Shown here piece after piece: positions 55,360 through 63,639 of a stretch of 64,000 nt of DNA. The notes under the pieces are model-generated. The model was not told the DNA's origin. It saw nothing but the letters and a program-made list of their open reading frames with translations, and searched no databases. The translations under genes were made by a program, and so were the position numbers. Within the stretch, counting starts at the first letter, position 1. Each line of letters opens with the position of its first letter. Where the stretch lies: NCBI RefSeq assembly GCF_963667405.1, contig NZ_OY763408.1, positions 3,169,237 to 3,233,236 of the forward strand, in the 5' to 3' direction. This DNA is from an uncultured Sphaerochaeta sp. (GTDB taxonomy: Bacteria > Spirochaetota > Spirochaetia > Sphaerochaetales > Sphaerochaetaceae).

Positions 55360-56616
55360 TCAGTTCTCGAAGAAGCGGTCACCGATATCCTTGCGGTACC
55401 ATGCTCCCTCAAAATTGACGTGGGGAACACCCCTGTACGCATTCTTGTTTGCGTTCATGATGTTGTAGCCAACACCTACCACGGTGACACAGCGTCCTCC
55501 GGTTGTAAGCAGCTTGCCGTCAAGCTCCTGAACGCCGCCGAAGAAATATCTGGGAGCACCTTCAAAGGCATTGAGCAGAAGGGATGCCGGCATGGGGTCG
55601 AGCGGTTTGCCGATGATTGGGGACTGGGGATAGCCTTTGGAGGCAACCACCAGGGCAACTGTTGACTTATTGGATACTTCCAAGGTCAAGGAGGAGAGGG
55701 TGTCTGCCTTCATGGCGTTGAGGATGTCAACGATGTCTGTTTTGATGAGGGGCACGAATGCTTGTGCTGCAGGGTCATTGAACCGCACGTGGTAGTCCAC
55801 CAAGATTGGTCCTGTCTTGGTAATGATGACGCTGATGGTAAGTACGCCCTTGTAGGCCATGCGCTCGGCTTTCAGGCCGAACAGGGTTGGTTCGATGATG
55901 GTATCGATCAAGGCCTGTTTCACATCCTGCTGGAGGGGAACCGGGCAAATGGAGCCCATGCCTCCGGTGGGAAGGCCTCCTTCCTCAGCCTTCATGTAGT
56001 CACTGGAGGTGGGAAGCATCAGATAGCCCTTGTTGTCCAAGAAGAGCGTAACGGTGATAGGAAGCCCTGCAAGGTGCTCCTCAAGGATGATCGGGCCGGT
56101 AGCCAGAAGTCCACGGGAGAAGTCCATCAGGGTATCATAATCGGAGGAGTCCACCATGACCCGGCTTGGGGCTATGGCGTTGCTCTTGACGACAAAGCGC
56201 TCTTTCTCGTGCCTCTTGAGGTAGTCGGAAAGAGTCTCCTCATCTTCGAACAATGCATGTGTCGGAGTGGGGATGTTGTGCCGATCGGAGAACATGCGGG
56301 AAAAGTTCCTGTCACCTTCCAGCTTCAGCGTCTTGTTCGGTGCCCCGAAGGTATCGATGCCCCGCTCATTGAGGTAGTCGATCACACCGGTGAACAGCGG
56401 CGCCTCAGTACCGACAAAGACAAAGTCAATGGCATGCTCGCAACAGGCTTCGTGGACCTGTTTCGGGTCAGAGGGATCGATGGCAAGATTGATGGCAATG
56501 GATTGGGTGCCGACGTTGCCAGGGGCAACAAACAGGCCATCGATCAGACGACTCTGGGAGAACCACCATGCAATGGCATGATCCTTCGCTCCGGAACCTA
56601 ATACTAGTACTCTCAT
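55360..56616 (-). CDS. purD: PurD-like ATP-grasp ligase, divergent
   Basis: A 418-residue homologue of phosphoribosylamine-glycine ligase. Overall alignment is clear: RVLVLGSGAKDHAIAW at the start, VGTEAPL, GLPTGGMGSICP, and a C-terminal TGGRCVTVVGVG. But many usual ligand residues differ. The ATP loop around residues 143-153 reads VVKSNAIAPSR instead of a KADGLAAGKG type, the usual EFNxRFGDPE is DYHVRFNDPA (274-283), and GGREH is GAKDH. Activity as a GAR synthetase is therefore uncertain. It is 51 bp after dus and has no purine gene near. Confidence 0.7.
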   Translation of the reverse strand: MRVLVLGSGAKDHAIAWWFSQSRLIDGLFVAPGNVGTQSIAINLAIDPSDPKQVHEACCEHAIDFVFVGTEAPLFTGVIDYLNERGIDTFGAPNKTLKLEGDRNFSRMFSDRHNIPTPTHALFEDEETLSDYLKRHEKERFVVKSNAIAPSRVMVDSSDYDTLMDFSRGLLATGPIILEEHLAGLPITVTLFLDNKGYLMLPTSSDYMKAEEGGLPTGGMGSICPVPLQQDVKQALIDTIIEPTLFGLKAERMAYKGVLTISVIITKTGPILVDYHVRFNDPAAQAFVPLIKTDIVDILNAMKADTLSSLTLEVSNKSTVALVVASKGYPQSPIIGKPLDPMPASLLLNAFEGAPRYFFGGVQELDGKLLTTGGRCVTVVGVGYNIMNANKNAYRGVPHVNFEGAWYRKDIGDRFFEN

Positions 56617-56667
56617 TGCACTTCCTTCCCGATCAGATTACTCCAGTAAACGTACCATTTTACCGCT

Positions 56668-57666
56668 TCACAGGTCAACAAGTCCTCTGAGGGCAACATG
56701 GTAATGCTCTGCCTTGGTGGCTTGCACCACCGCTTGCTTGATCGAGGATGTATTGGGCACTCCCTTGAGGTATGAACAGGTATGTTTGCGCATGAGCGTA
56801 CAGGCCGTTTTCTCCCCGAAGGCTTCAATCATGAGATCCAGATGCCGCAAAATTGCCTCGTGGCGCATGGCAATGGTTGTCTGGGGTACTTCTTCATCCT
56901 TGAGGATTGCTTTCGCCTGAGAGAAGATGAAGGGGTTTCCTATGGCTCCCCGCGCAAACATCACCCCATCGATCCCGGTTTGGGCAAGCATGCGTTTAGC
57001 ATCCTCAGCCCTGAAGAGATCTCCTGAGCCGAAGACCGGCACTTGGTAGTGATGGTCAATGCAAAACTGCTTGAGCTCCGTTAGCTTTGACCAATCTGCA
57101 AACGGTGCATACCCTTTGCTTCTGGTTCTCGCATGGAGGGTGAGCATGCTGGCTCCCCCATCCAGTGCGGCTTGGGCGAATGTCAGGAAATTTTCGCTGT
57201 TTTCATCCCAACCTGTGCGGAATTTGACCGAGACCGGAATGTCGGTGGTGTCGGTGATGATACGAACCACCTCGGTGATCAGCGACGGGTTCTTCATCAT
57301 CGCCGACCCAGCTCCTGTTTTTGTTACCTTGGGAACCGGACAGCCGCAGTTGATGTCAATGACGTCACAGTGATAGGGCTTCAGCTGATCGAGTGCTTCT
57401 TTCAGCGAATCGGTACTTCCCATGAAGAGTTGGATGGCATATTGCTTCTCATTTGGGGCACGGTCCATCAGGCAGAGGGTTTTCTCACCTTCTCGTGCAA
57501 GCCCTTCGGCACTGACCATTTCGGTATAGCTGAAATCGGCGCCATGCTCGATGCAAAGAGTCCTGAAAGGGATGTCGGTATACCCTGCCAAGGGTGCAAG
57601 AAACACATTCCCTGGTACGGTGACAGGGCCGATCTGTACTGAGTGATAGAGGTTCTGTTCGTTCAT
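56668..57666 (-). CDS. dusB: tRNA-dihydrouridine synthase, DusB type
   Basis: A 332-residue FMN enzyme that reduces uridines in the tRNA D-loop. The N-terminal PLAGYTDIPFRTLC, the catalytic Cys in INCGCPVPKV (about residue 105), SVKFRTGWD, LHARTR and FARGAIGNPF motifs are as expected for the DusB branch. The C-terminal helical domain is TACTLMRKHTCSYLKG. The gene starts within the tatD stop region (4-bp overlap) and is likely co-transcribed with it. Confidence 0.95.
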   Translation of the reverse strand: MNEQNLYHSVQIGPVTVPGNVFLAPLAGYTDIPFRTLCIEHGADFSYTEMVSAEGLAREGEKTLCLMDRAPNEKQYAIQLFMGSTDSLKEALDQLKPYHCDVIDINCGCPVPKVTKTGAGSAMMKNPSLITEVVRIITDTTDIPVSVKFRTGWDENSENFLTFAQAALDGGASMLTLHARTRSKGYAPFADWSKLTELKQFCIDHHYQVPVFGSGDLFRAEDAKRMLAQTGIDGVMFARGAIGNPFIFSQAKAILKDEEVPQTTIAMRHEAILRHLDLMIEAFGEKTACTLMRKHTCSYLKGVPNTSSIKQAVVQATKAEHYHVALRGLVDL

Positions 57667-58445
57667 AGGTCCTTTGGCAAGGCAAACGCCTTGAGGCTGT
57701 TAGCATAAAGGCTTTCGGTAAGCTCTTCAAGTGATATCTGCCGCAGCTCCGCAAGGACCTTGACCGTCTCGATGAGGTACTGGATCTTATTGCGTTCTCC
57801 CTTATAAGGATAAGGAGTCATGAAGGGGGCCTCGCTCTCCACCACCATGCGGTCGGGGGGCAGGCGCATTGCCACTTCATGCAGGGCCTTGCTGTTGCGG
57901 AAGGTCAGATTGCCTGCAAAAGAGAAGGTGAGCGGCAGGTCAAGTGCCTGTCTTGCAAACTCCCAGTCCTCCCCGAAGCAGTGCAGGATGCCCCCTTTCG
58001 GGGGAAGCTTCTGTGCAAGGATCGGCAAAAGATCCTCACCGGCATTGCGGTTGTGGATGATGACCGGAAGGTCCAGATGCCGTGCAATCTCCAGATGCTT
58101 GAGCATCAGCTCAATCTGCAGCATCTTGTCCCCTCCGAACATGTGGAAGTAGTCCAGGCCTGTCTCCCCGATTGCCACAACCCCCCGTTTCTGGGCATGG
58201 GCGATGACCCGATCCTCCCAATCCTTGCCCGGATTGGCGACCTCGGTCGGACTGACCCCAACGGCATGGAACACAGAGTCGGAACTCTCCAGATTTGCAT
58301 AGGTGCGTTCAAAGTCGGCCAGACTGTTGCAGATGCTTACCACATGCCTGACTGACTTGACTTTCGCCATCTGGACGGCAAGCAGTTGCTCCATCTTGTC
58401 GTCTTGCAGAAGCCCTATGTGGGCGTGCGTATCAAACAGTTGCAT
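57663..58445 (-). CDS. TatD-family metal-dependent hydrolase
   Basis: A 260-residue TIM-barrel nuclease-like protein. Motifs: FDTHAHIG at the N-terminus (metal His), GETGLDYF, VIIHNRNAGED, LHCFGED and VVESEAPFMTP. In the last, the usual Asp ligand (ETDAP) is Glu (residue 205), a conservative change. TatD enzymes act on DNA in repair or on D-aminoacyl products in other branches; the substrate here is not known. AAGGAG lies eight bases before the ATG. It is the first gene of tatD-dus-purD. Confidence 0.88.
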   Translation of the reverse strand: MQLFDTHAHIGLLQDDKMEQLLAVQMAKVKSVRHVVSICNSLADFERTYANLESSDSVFHAVGVSPTEVANPGKDWEDRVIAHAQKRGVVAIGETGLDYFHMFGGDKMLQIELMLKHLEIARHLDLPVIIHNRNAGEDLLPILAQKLPPKGGILHCFGEDWEFARQALDLPLTFSFAGNLTFRNSKALHEVAMRLPPDRMVVESEAPFMTPYPYKGERNKIQYLIETVKVLAELRQISLEELTESLYANSLKAFALPKDL

Positions 58446-58490
58446 ACCGACTCCTTGAGAAGAATCTCACATGTTGGAAGATGTGTACAA

Positions 58491-58519
58491 ACTATACCAT
58501 GGGTTATAGTGGCCGTCAA
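58491..58519 (-). promoter_or_regulatory. Promoter of tatD-dusB-purD
   Basis: On the minus strand TTGACG (58514-58519), 17 bp, TATAGT (58491-58496). The start point near 58484 gives a leader of about 38 nt with AAGGAG before tatD. Confidence 0.75.
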
Positions 58520-58567
58520 CGTGGTAACTCGAATACTGTCAATTACTTATATCAATCGAATGATGGT

Positions 58568-58596
58568 TTGACAAATTCATGGGCACGTGGTAGCTT
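58568..58596 (+). promoter_or_regulatory. Promoter of the PSP1 gene
   Basis: TTGACA (58568-58573), 17 bp, TAGCTT (58591-58596). The start point near 58603 leaves 28 nt before the ATG at 58631 and rules out the longer open frame from 58481 as the translated protein. Confidence 0.65.
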
Positions 58597-58630
58597 TACA
58601 ACGTTACTGCCATTTTGGCAAAGGATTTGC

Positions 58631-59725
58631 ATGAAGAAAGAACGAATGCGTGCCGTCGATGCTCCGGTTCAGCGAAACCGACCATCCACCGGCTATATAT
58701 ATTTGGTGAAAAACCCCTCTTCCAACGAAACCAGTATCTGTGCATGGGATTCTGTTCTCTACCCCGGCACAAGTGTGGTTGCACCGACCCGCTATGGTCT
58801 TGACCTGGGTATCATCGTCTCCAGTGCCGATCGCCTGGGAGGTGAGTATACCCCAGGTTGCGACCAGTGCCGGGGTGCCTGCCTGCACGGCGAGTGTGAG
58901 GACAAGAACGAAGAGGATGCGCAAGAGATGCCCGTTGATGCGGAGATTGAGCTGCTCTACCAGGCGGATCCGGATGAAGACCCCTGCGATACGTGTGAGG
59001 GGTGCAATCCGCATCCCGAACCACAGGAGGTGTCTCTTTCTGGGGATATCATCTGGATTGAACGGTTGGCCACTCCATCGGACTTGACGCGGTACCAGGA
59101 GCTGGTGGCGAAAGAGGATGAGGCGATGCGCATCTGTCGTGAGAAAATTGCGCATCACAAGCTGGATATGAAACTGGTTACCGCCCATTTCTTGCTTGGT
59201 GAGCCGAAAATCATTTTCTTTTTCACTGCTGATGTCCGTGTAGACTTCCGTGAGCTGGTCAAGGACCTTGTTTCGGTCTTCAGGATTCGCATCGAACTGC
59301 GGCAGATCGGGGTGCGCGATGAGAGCAGGGTGCTTGGAGGCCTTGCCGTGTGTGGCCGGGATTTTTGTTGCCATAGTGTCACGGACAAGCTGAATCCGGT
59401 TTCCATCAAGATGGCCAAGGAGCAGAATCTGTCGCTGAACTCCATGAAGATAAGCGGACCCTGCGGGAGGTTGCTCTGCTGCCTTTCCTATGAGTTTGAT
59501 TTCTATGTGGAGGAAAAACGCCATTATCCACCGGAAGGAAGCAAATTGAAGGTGGGCTTTGACTTGATGAAAGTTACGGAAGTCAACATACTTTCAAAGA
59601 AGATTTCCTTGAGCGGCAGCGAAGGAAGGATGTTGGGCATCCCCCAAACTGCTGTGTTCTACAACGAGGAAACCAGTCGTTGGGAGATTACGAAGGAGTA
59701 TGCGGACGAATTTTTGTCCAACTGA
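58631..59725 (+). CDS. PSP1-domain protein (RicT/YaaT-like) with Cys-rich insertion
   Basis: A 364-residue protein related to RicT of Bacillus, which with RicA and RicF forms an Fe-S complex that affects RNase Y-dependent mRNA maturation. The PSP1 core is seen in PTRYGLDLGIIVSS (52-65), IERLATPSDL (144-153), HFLLGEPKIIFFFTA and the Cys-rich signature CGRDFCCH (241-248) and GPCGRLLCCLSYEF. Unusually, residues 77-125 hold seven Cys in an acidic insertion (CDQC, CLHGEC, CDTCEGC). I chose the ATG at 58631 because of AAGGA upstream and the promoter. It is divergent from tatD. Confidence 0.85.
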   Translation: MKKERMRAVDAPVQRNRPSTGYIYLVKNPSSNETSICAWDSVLYPGTSVVAPTRYGLDLGIIVSSADRLGGEYTPGCDQCRGACLHGECEDKNEEDAQEMPVDAEIELLYQADPDEDPCDTCEGCNPHPEPQEVSLSGDIIWIERLATPSDLTRYQELVAKEDEAMRICREKIAHHKLDMKLVTAHFLLGEPKIIFFFTADVRVDFRELVKDLVSVFRIRIELRQIGVRDESRVLGGLAVCGRDFCCHSVTDKLNPVSIKMAKEQNLSLNSMKISGPCGRLLCCLSYEFDFYVEEKRHYPPEGSKLKVGFDLMKVTEVNILSKKISLSGSEGRMLGIPQTAVFYNEETSRWEITKEYADEFLSN

Positions 59726-59739
59726 AGTAAAGCATTGTA

Positions 59740-59768
59740 TTGACCGATTTTAGAGACTGTGATATGTT
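59740..59768 (+). promoter_or_regulatory. rpsT promoter
   Basis: TTGACC (59740-59745), 17 bp, TATGTT (59763-59768). The start point near 59775 gives a 75-nt leader, in which GTCGGC and GCCGAC (59777-59782, 59791-59796) form a 6-bp hairpin near the 5' end. Confidence 0.65.
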
Positions 59769-59850
59769 TTTACACCGTCGGCCCTGTGTTGCCGACATCA
59801 TCTTTGATAAATAAACTACGTATTCAAGGTAATATGTTTGGAGGTATTAC

Positions 59851-60132
59851 GTGATTAACAGGTCTGCTGAGAAAAGAGAGCGACAGAACAGCGTTCGGAG
59901 AATGAGGAACCGTGCCGCAAAGAGCACCATGCGCACCGCAATTAAGAAATTTGACGCCGCTGTGGTCGCCAATGACAAGGATACTGCCGCTTCCGCTCTT
60001 GCACTGAGCCTCAAGTTGCTTGATTCAACTGCAAGCAAGGGTATCATCCATAAGAATACTGCCAGCCGAAAGAAGTCCAGATTGGCAGCACGCTTCAACA
60101 AGCTGAACGAACAGGCTGCAGTACAGGCCTGA
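59851..60132 (+). CDS. rpsT: 30S ribosomal protein S20
   Basis: S20, 93 residues, a long helical protein that binds 16S rRNA. The family pattern begins INRSAEKRERQNSVRRMRNRAAK and ends with KNTASRKKSRLAARFNKL. The start codon is GTG at 59851, with GGAGG six bases before. In E. coli S20 represses its own translation; the leader hairpin noted upstream could serve here but this is not shown. Confidence 0.95.
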   Translation: MINRSAEKRERQNSVRRMRNRAAKSTMRTAIKKFDAAVVANDKDTAASALALSLKLLDSTASKGIIHKNTASRKKSRLAARFNKLNEQAAVQA

Positions 60133-60210
60133 TTTCAACTCGTTGGATTGAGAACCGATGGTGATATCGGTGTATAGCGCATGCACGAATATTGTGTTGA
60201 AGGAGTAACC

Positions 60211-60531
60211 ATGGCAGGACCAAAGTTGACAAAAGCAGCCATAATCGAGAGTCTTCATGAGAAGCATGGACTGAATAGGGCCGATATCCACAAGATCATT
60301 GATGAGTTCTTTGAAGAAGTGAAGGAAGGCCTCAAGAATGATCAGGTCATTGAACTCCGCGGATTTGGTACGTTTGAGGTACGCACCCGCAAAGGCAGGG
60401 AGAAAGCTCGCAACCCCAAGACTGGCGCCATTGTCGCCGTTGAGACTCATGGGGTCGCAATCTTCCGTCCTGGCAAGGAGCTCAAGGACTACGTGTGGGA
60501 CCTACGTGACAACAAACCGGTAAACGACTGA
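60211..60531 (+). CDS. HU/IHF-family DNA-binding protein
   Basis: A 106-residue histone-like protein, slightly longer than classical HU (about 90). The N-terminal helices LTKAAIIESLHEKHGLNRADIHKII and the DNA-binding arm with IELRGFGTFEVRTRKGREKARNPKTG are intact, and a basic C-terminal tail follows. The ATG at 60211 is chosen over 60181 because AAGGAG stands six bases before it. An ACCGAT-ATCGGT hairpin and a TATAGC lie upstream (60154-60180), which could be a promoter region. Confidence 0.93.
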   Translation: MAGPKLTKAAIIESLHEKHGLNRADIHKIIDEFFEEVKEGLKNDQVIELRGFGTFEVRTRKGREKARNPKTGAIVAVETHGVAIFRPGKELKDYVWDLRDNKPVND

Positions 60532-60563
60532 ATTATCACGCCTCTGAAGTAGGAGATACTCTC

Positions 60564-62228
60564 TTGGTTGATTTGCACGCACGACGGAGCCTCAGAACGG
60601 TTTGTTCTGAGGTTCTTGTATTGGTAGTATCGGCATTCGTCCATTCCATTGCCTTTCCTGGCCTTGTCTCGGCCCATGGTGTGGGATTCATTGCCTTCGT
60701 TTCCCTGATTCCTGTTTTCCTGGTAATCAGGAATACGACATGGAAGCTGACGCCTGTCTATGGCTTCTTGTACGGCTTCATGTTCTACCTGTTCTTCAAC
60801 TACTGGCTCAAGACATTTCATCCATTGGCCATCCTCATCGTGCCCATCATCAAGGGAGGGGAGATGCTCATGCTCTTCCCCATCCTGAAGGCAGCGCAAA
60901 AGCTGTTCAGGAAGTATGGGTATCTTGTTGAGTCCTTGGTGTATGTCGCCTACTCCTATCTCAGTCAGGATTGGTTTGCCGGCTATCCTTACGGTACCCT
61001 TGGATCTGCTCTCTATCAGTATCTTCCGCTTATCCAAAGTTCCGAGATCTTCGGCATCTGGGGTGTGAACCTGCTCATGGTCCTGCCCCAAACCTTCCTT
61101 GCCTATCATGGGCATGCATACCTGAAAGATCGGTCTGTCTCGTTCACCTCTACCCTCCGATCCCATCGTCTGGTGGTCATCGCCTATCTCATTTTGTTTG
61201 TTGCAAACCTTATTTTCGGATTATTCAGCATCTCCTACTGGAGAGGACAAGAACCGGAAAAAACTTGGCGTGTCGCCACCATCCAGCATAGTGCGGACAC
61301 GTGGAAGGGCGGGTATGCCACGTATAAGAACAACTTCAACAATCTACGCAAGATGAGCCTTGAGGTGCTTGGTTCTGATCCTGACATCATCCTTTGGTCA
61401 GAGACAGCGTTCGTACCCTCGGTCGCCTGGCACGAAAACTACCCGTCCGACCCTGCCACCTCAGCCCTGGTTGAGGAGTTTGTCTCATTCGGCAAGTCCC
61501 TCCCCATTCCCTTGGTTACCGGCAACCCTGAGGGCGTCATTGACGATCCGAATCTTCCTCCCTTGCTTTCGGATGGCTCTTGGAACCGAAAAGATTACAA
61601 CACCGTCATTTTCTTTGAGGATGGGAAGATCAAGAATACGTACCGCAAGCAGCACCTGGTGCCGTTTACTGAGCACTTCCCCTATGAGAAGCAGATGCCT
61701 TGGCTCTACAACCTGTTGTTGGCAAACGACTACAACTGGTGGGAGAAAGGGCATGAGTCTGTGGTATTCGAGACGGAGGAGGGGGTGCGATTCTCCACTC
61801 CCATCTGCTTTGAGGATGTATTTGGGTATCTGAATGCCGGTTTTGTAGCCAGTGGGGCTGACGTGATTGTCAATATGACCAACGACGGGTGGTCGAAAGC
61901 GGTCTCTGCCGAGGTGCAGCACCTCGGTCTTGCAGTGTTCCGCTCCATTGAGAATCGCAGGACCACCGTAAGGGGTACCAACAGCGGAATGACGTGTGTC
62001 ATCGATGTGACCGGCAAGATTGTCGATCCCATGGAACCCTTCAAGGTTGGTTGGCACATCTATGATGTTCCGGTGTTCACCGGGGAGGTCCATGGACTTA
62101 CCTTCTATACCCGGTATGTCGACTGGTTCGCGTCCCTTTCCATCTATCTTTCGCTTATCTTGCTGGCAGGGGCATCCCTGTATCATTTGTACCTGTTCTT
62201 CTCGAGGAGAAAGCATACATCATCATGA
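60564..62228 (+). CDS. lnt: Apolipoprotein N-acyltransferase
   Basis: Lnt, 554 residues, adds the third acyl chain to lipoproteins in the inner membrane. Several transmembrane helices (about 13-210) precede the nitrilase-like domain and one helix follows it (about 530-550). The catalytic triad is visible: Glu in LWSETAFVP, Lys in YRKQHLVPF and Cys in TPICFEDVF. The start is TTG at 60564, with AGGAGA eight bases upstream; no ATG fits. It overlaps cinA by 4 bp. The presence of Lnt fits a diderm organism. Confidence 0.94.
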   Translation: MVDLHARRSLRTVCSEVLVLVVSAFVHSIAFPGLVSAHGVGFIAFVSLIPVFLVIRNTTWKLTPVYGFLYGFMFYLFFNYWLKTFHPLAILIVPIIKGGEMLMLFPILKAAQKLFRKYGYLVESLVYVAYSYLSQDWFAGYPYGTLGSALYQYLPLIQSSEIFGIWGVNLLMVLPQTFLAYHGHAYLKDRSVSFTSTLRSHRLVVIAYLILFVANLIFGLFSISYWRGQEPEKTWRVATIQHSADTWKGGYATYKNNFNNLRKMSLEVLGSDPDIILWSETAFVPSVAWHENYPSDPATSALVEEFVSFGKSLPIPLVTGNPEGVIDDPNLPPLLSDGSWNRKDYNTVIFFEDGKIKNTYRKQHLVPFTEHFPYEKQMPWLYNLLLANDYNWWEKGHESVVFETEEGVRFSTPICFEDVFGYLNAGFVASGADVIVNMTNDGWSKAVSAEVQHLGLAVFRSIENRRTTVRGTNSGMTCVIDVTGKIVDPMEPFKVGWHIYDVPVFTGEVHGLTFYTRYVDWFASLSIYLSLILLAGASLYHLYLFFSRRKHTSS

Positions 62229-63490
62229 CCTACCACAGCGCAGCACTTTTCATCATCGGAACGGAACTTACCCGTGGCGTCATTGCAGACAAGCATTGCC
62301 AGGTTCTGTCCAGTCAGCTTACCCAACTTGGGTTTCGTGTCGACCGCATGGTTTTGGTCCCGGATGACGGTACCATTGCCGAGGTGCTCGAGGATTGCAT
62401 AACCCATTGTGATGTGGTTCTGCTTACCGGAGGACTGGGGCCTACAAGCGATGATATGACACGTTCCATTGTTGCTTCTCTTGCAAAAGTCCCTCTGGTT
62501 CGGGACCAGCAGACATTTGAGCAACTCTATCAGCGCATTGGGGAGCGCATCTGGGGGGCAAATGAGCAACAGACCATGATTCCCCAAGGGTTTGAGGCCA
62601 TTCCCAATCCATTTGGGACCGCTGCAGGCTTTCGGGGGTTCATTCCGTCGGGAAACCGTCAGATTGCCTGTGTAGCCATGCCCGGGCCTCCGAGGGAGAT
62701 GGATCCCATGTTCTTCGACCAAGTGCTTCCTTGGTTGGCCCAGCTCATCGGACATGATGATTTCTCCCGCAGCGAGTATTCAACCTTTTTGATTCCGGAA
62801 GCGAAACTTGAGGAGCTGTGCAAGTCGGTCACCTTCAATGGCCTTACCTGGGGCACCAGGTTCCAGGATCTGAAGATCAGCCTCTATCTCAATGGGGGAA
62901 GCGGGGAGGAGCGGACACTCATGGCGGACCGCCTGCGCGGGTTGGTCGGTCCTTCGTTGGTGGTTGATGGCGATGTCATGCCATCGGCCTTGTTGACCGA
63001 CCTGCTTCTTGCGCGCAACGAGACGATCAGCTGTGCAGAAAGCTGTACTGCAGGGTTCGTTGCAAAATTGCTTACCGACCAGAGCGGCAGTTCTGCCTGG
63101 TTTTATGGTGGGGCTGTAACCTATGCAAATGAGGCAAAACGCGAACTGCTCGGAGTATCCGAACTGACGCTGGAGAACCATGGGGCTGTCAGCGAAGCGT
63201 GTGTACGTGAGATGGCGGAAGGCATGCTTACCCGCTCGGGTACAGATTGGGCGCTTGCAGTCAGCGGAATCGCAGGGCCTGATGGGGGCAGCAAGGAGAA
63301 ACCGGTGGGAACCGTCTGGTTTGGGTTTGCCGGCAAGAAACGGCAGACAGAGGCAGTATGCGTCCATCTCAGCTCATGGGGCAGGGAATCGGTTCGCAGA
63401 AAAGCCTCCGTTGTAGCACTTATTCTAGCAAGCCGCTATATCAAGGGAGATTGCTTGCTTGACACTGTCGACAAGTGGCAATATATTTAG
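62225..63490 (+). CDS. cinA: CinA-family protein, MoCF domain plus PncC deamidase
   Basis: A 421-residue two-domain protein. The N-terminal half (about 1-165) is a molybdopterin-binding-like domain with TGGLGPTSDDMTRS; the COG1058 branch has ADP-ribose pyrophosphatase activity. The C-terminal part (about 265-405) is the PncC NMN deamidase with CAESCTAGFVAKLL and SGIAGPDGGS, which recycles pyridine nucleotides. The start overlaps the lnt stop (ATGA). The last bases overlap the promoter for the next gene. Confidence 0.92.
   Translation: MTYHSAALFIIGTELTRGVIADKHCQVLSSQLTQLGFRVDRMVLVPDDGTIAEVLEDCITHCDVVLLTGGLGPTSDDMTRSIVASLAKVPLVRDQQTFEQLYQRIGERIWGANEQQTMIPQGFEAIPNPFGTAAGFRGFIPSGNRQIACVAMPGPPREMDPMFFDQVLPWLAQLIGHDDFSRSEYSTFLIPEAKLEELCKSVTFNGLTWGTRFQDLKISLYLNGGSGEERTLMADRLRGLVGPSLVVDGDVMPSALLTDLLLARNETISCAESCTAGFVAKLLTDQSGSSAWFYGGAVTYANEAKRELLGVSELTLENHGAVSEACVREMAEGMLTRSGTDWALAVSGIAGPDGGSKEKPVGTVWFGFAGKKRQTEAVCVHLSSWGRESVRRKASVVALILASRYIKGDCLLDTVDKWQYI
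63459..63487 (+). promoter_or_regulatory. Promoter of the rho-like gene
   Basis: TTGACA (63459-63464), 17 bp, TATATT (63482-63487), overlapping the end of cinA. The start point near 63494 gives a leader of about 146 nt before the ATG at 63640. GCACT/AGTGC (about 63582-63608) is the clearest hairpin in it. Confidence 0.75.
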
Positions 63491-63639
63491 ATTACTAATC
63501 GCGGGAATCCTACAAACGAATCGCTATTTCATTTCCGCATATGCAAACATCCTGTATTACTGTTTAGGAGCCGGGCCTCTGGTGCACTTCTTTTTGTAGT
63601 GTAGTGCCCAATAAAACCTGTTCCGCTGGAGTTTATCCT

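Noticed and set aside
58481..58630. N-terminal extension of the PSP1 protein from the ATG at 58481
   Set aside because: The promoter at 58568-58596 lies inside it, it overlaps the tatD promoter, and the extra residues do not resemble the family.
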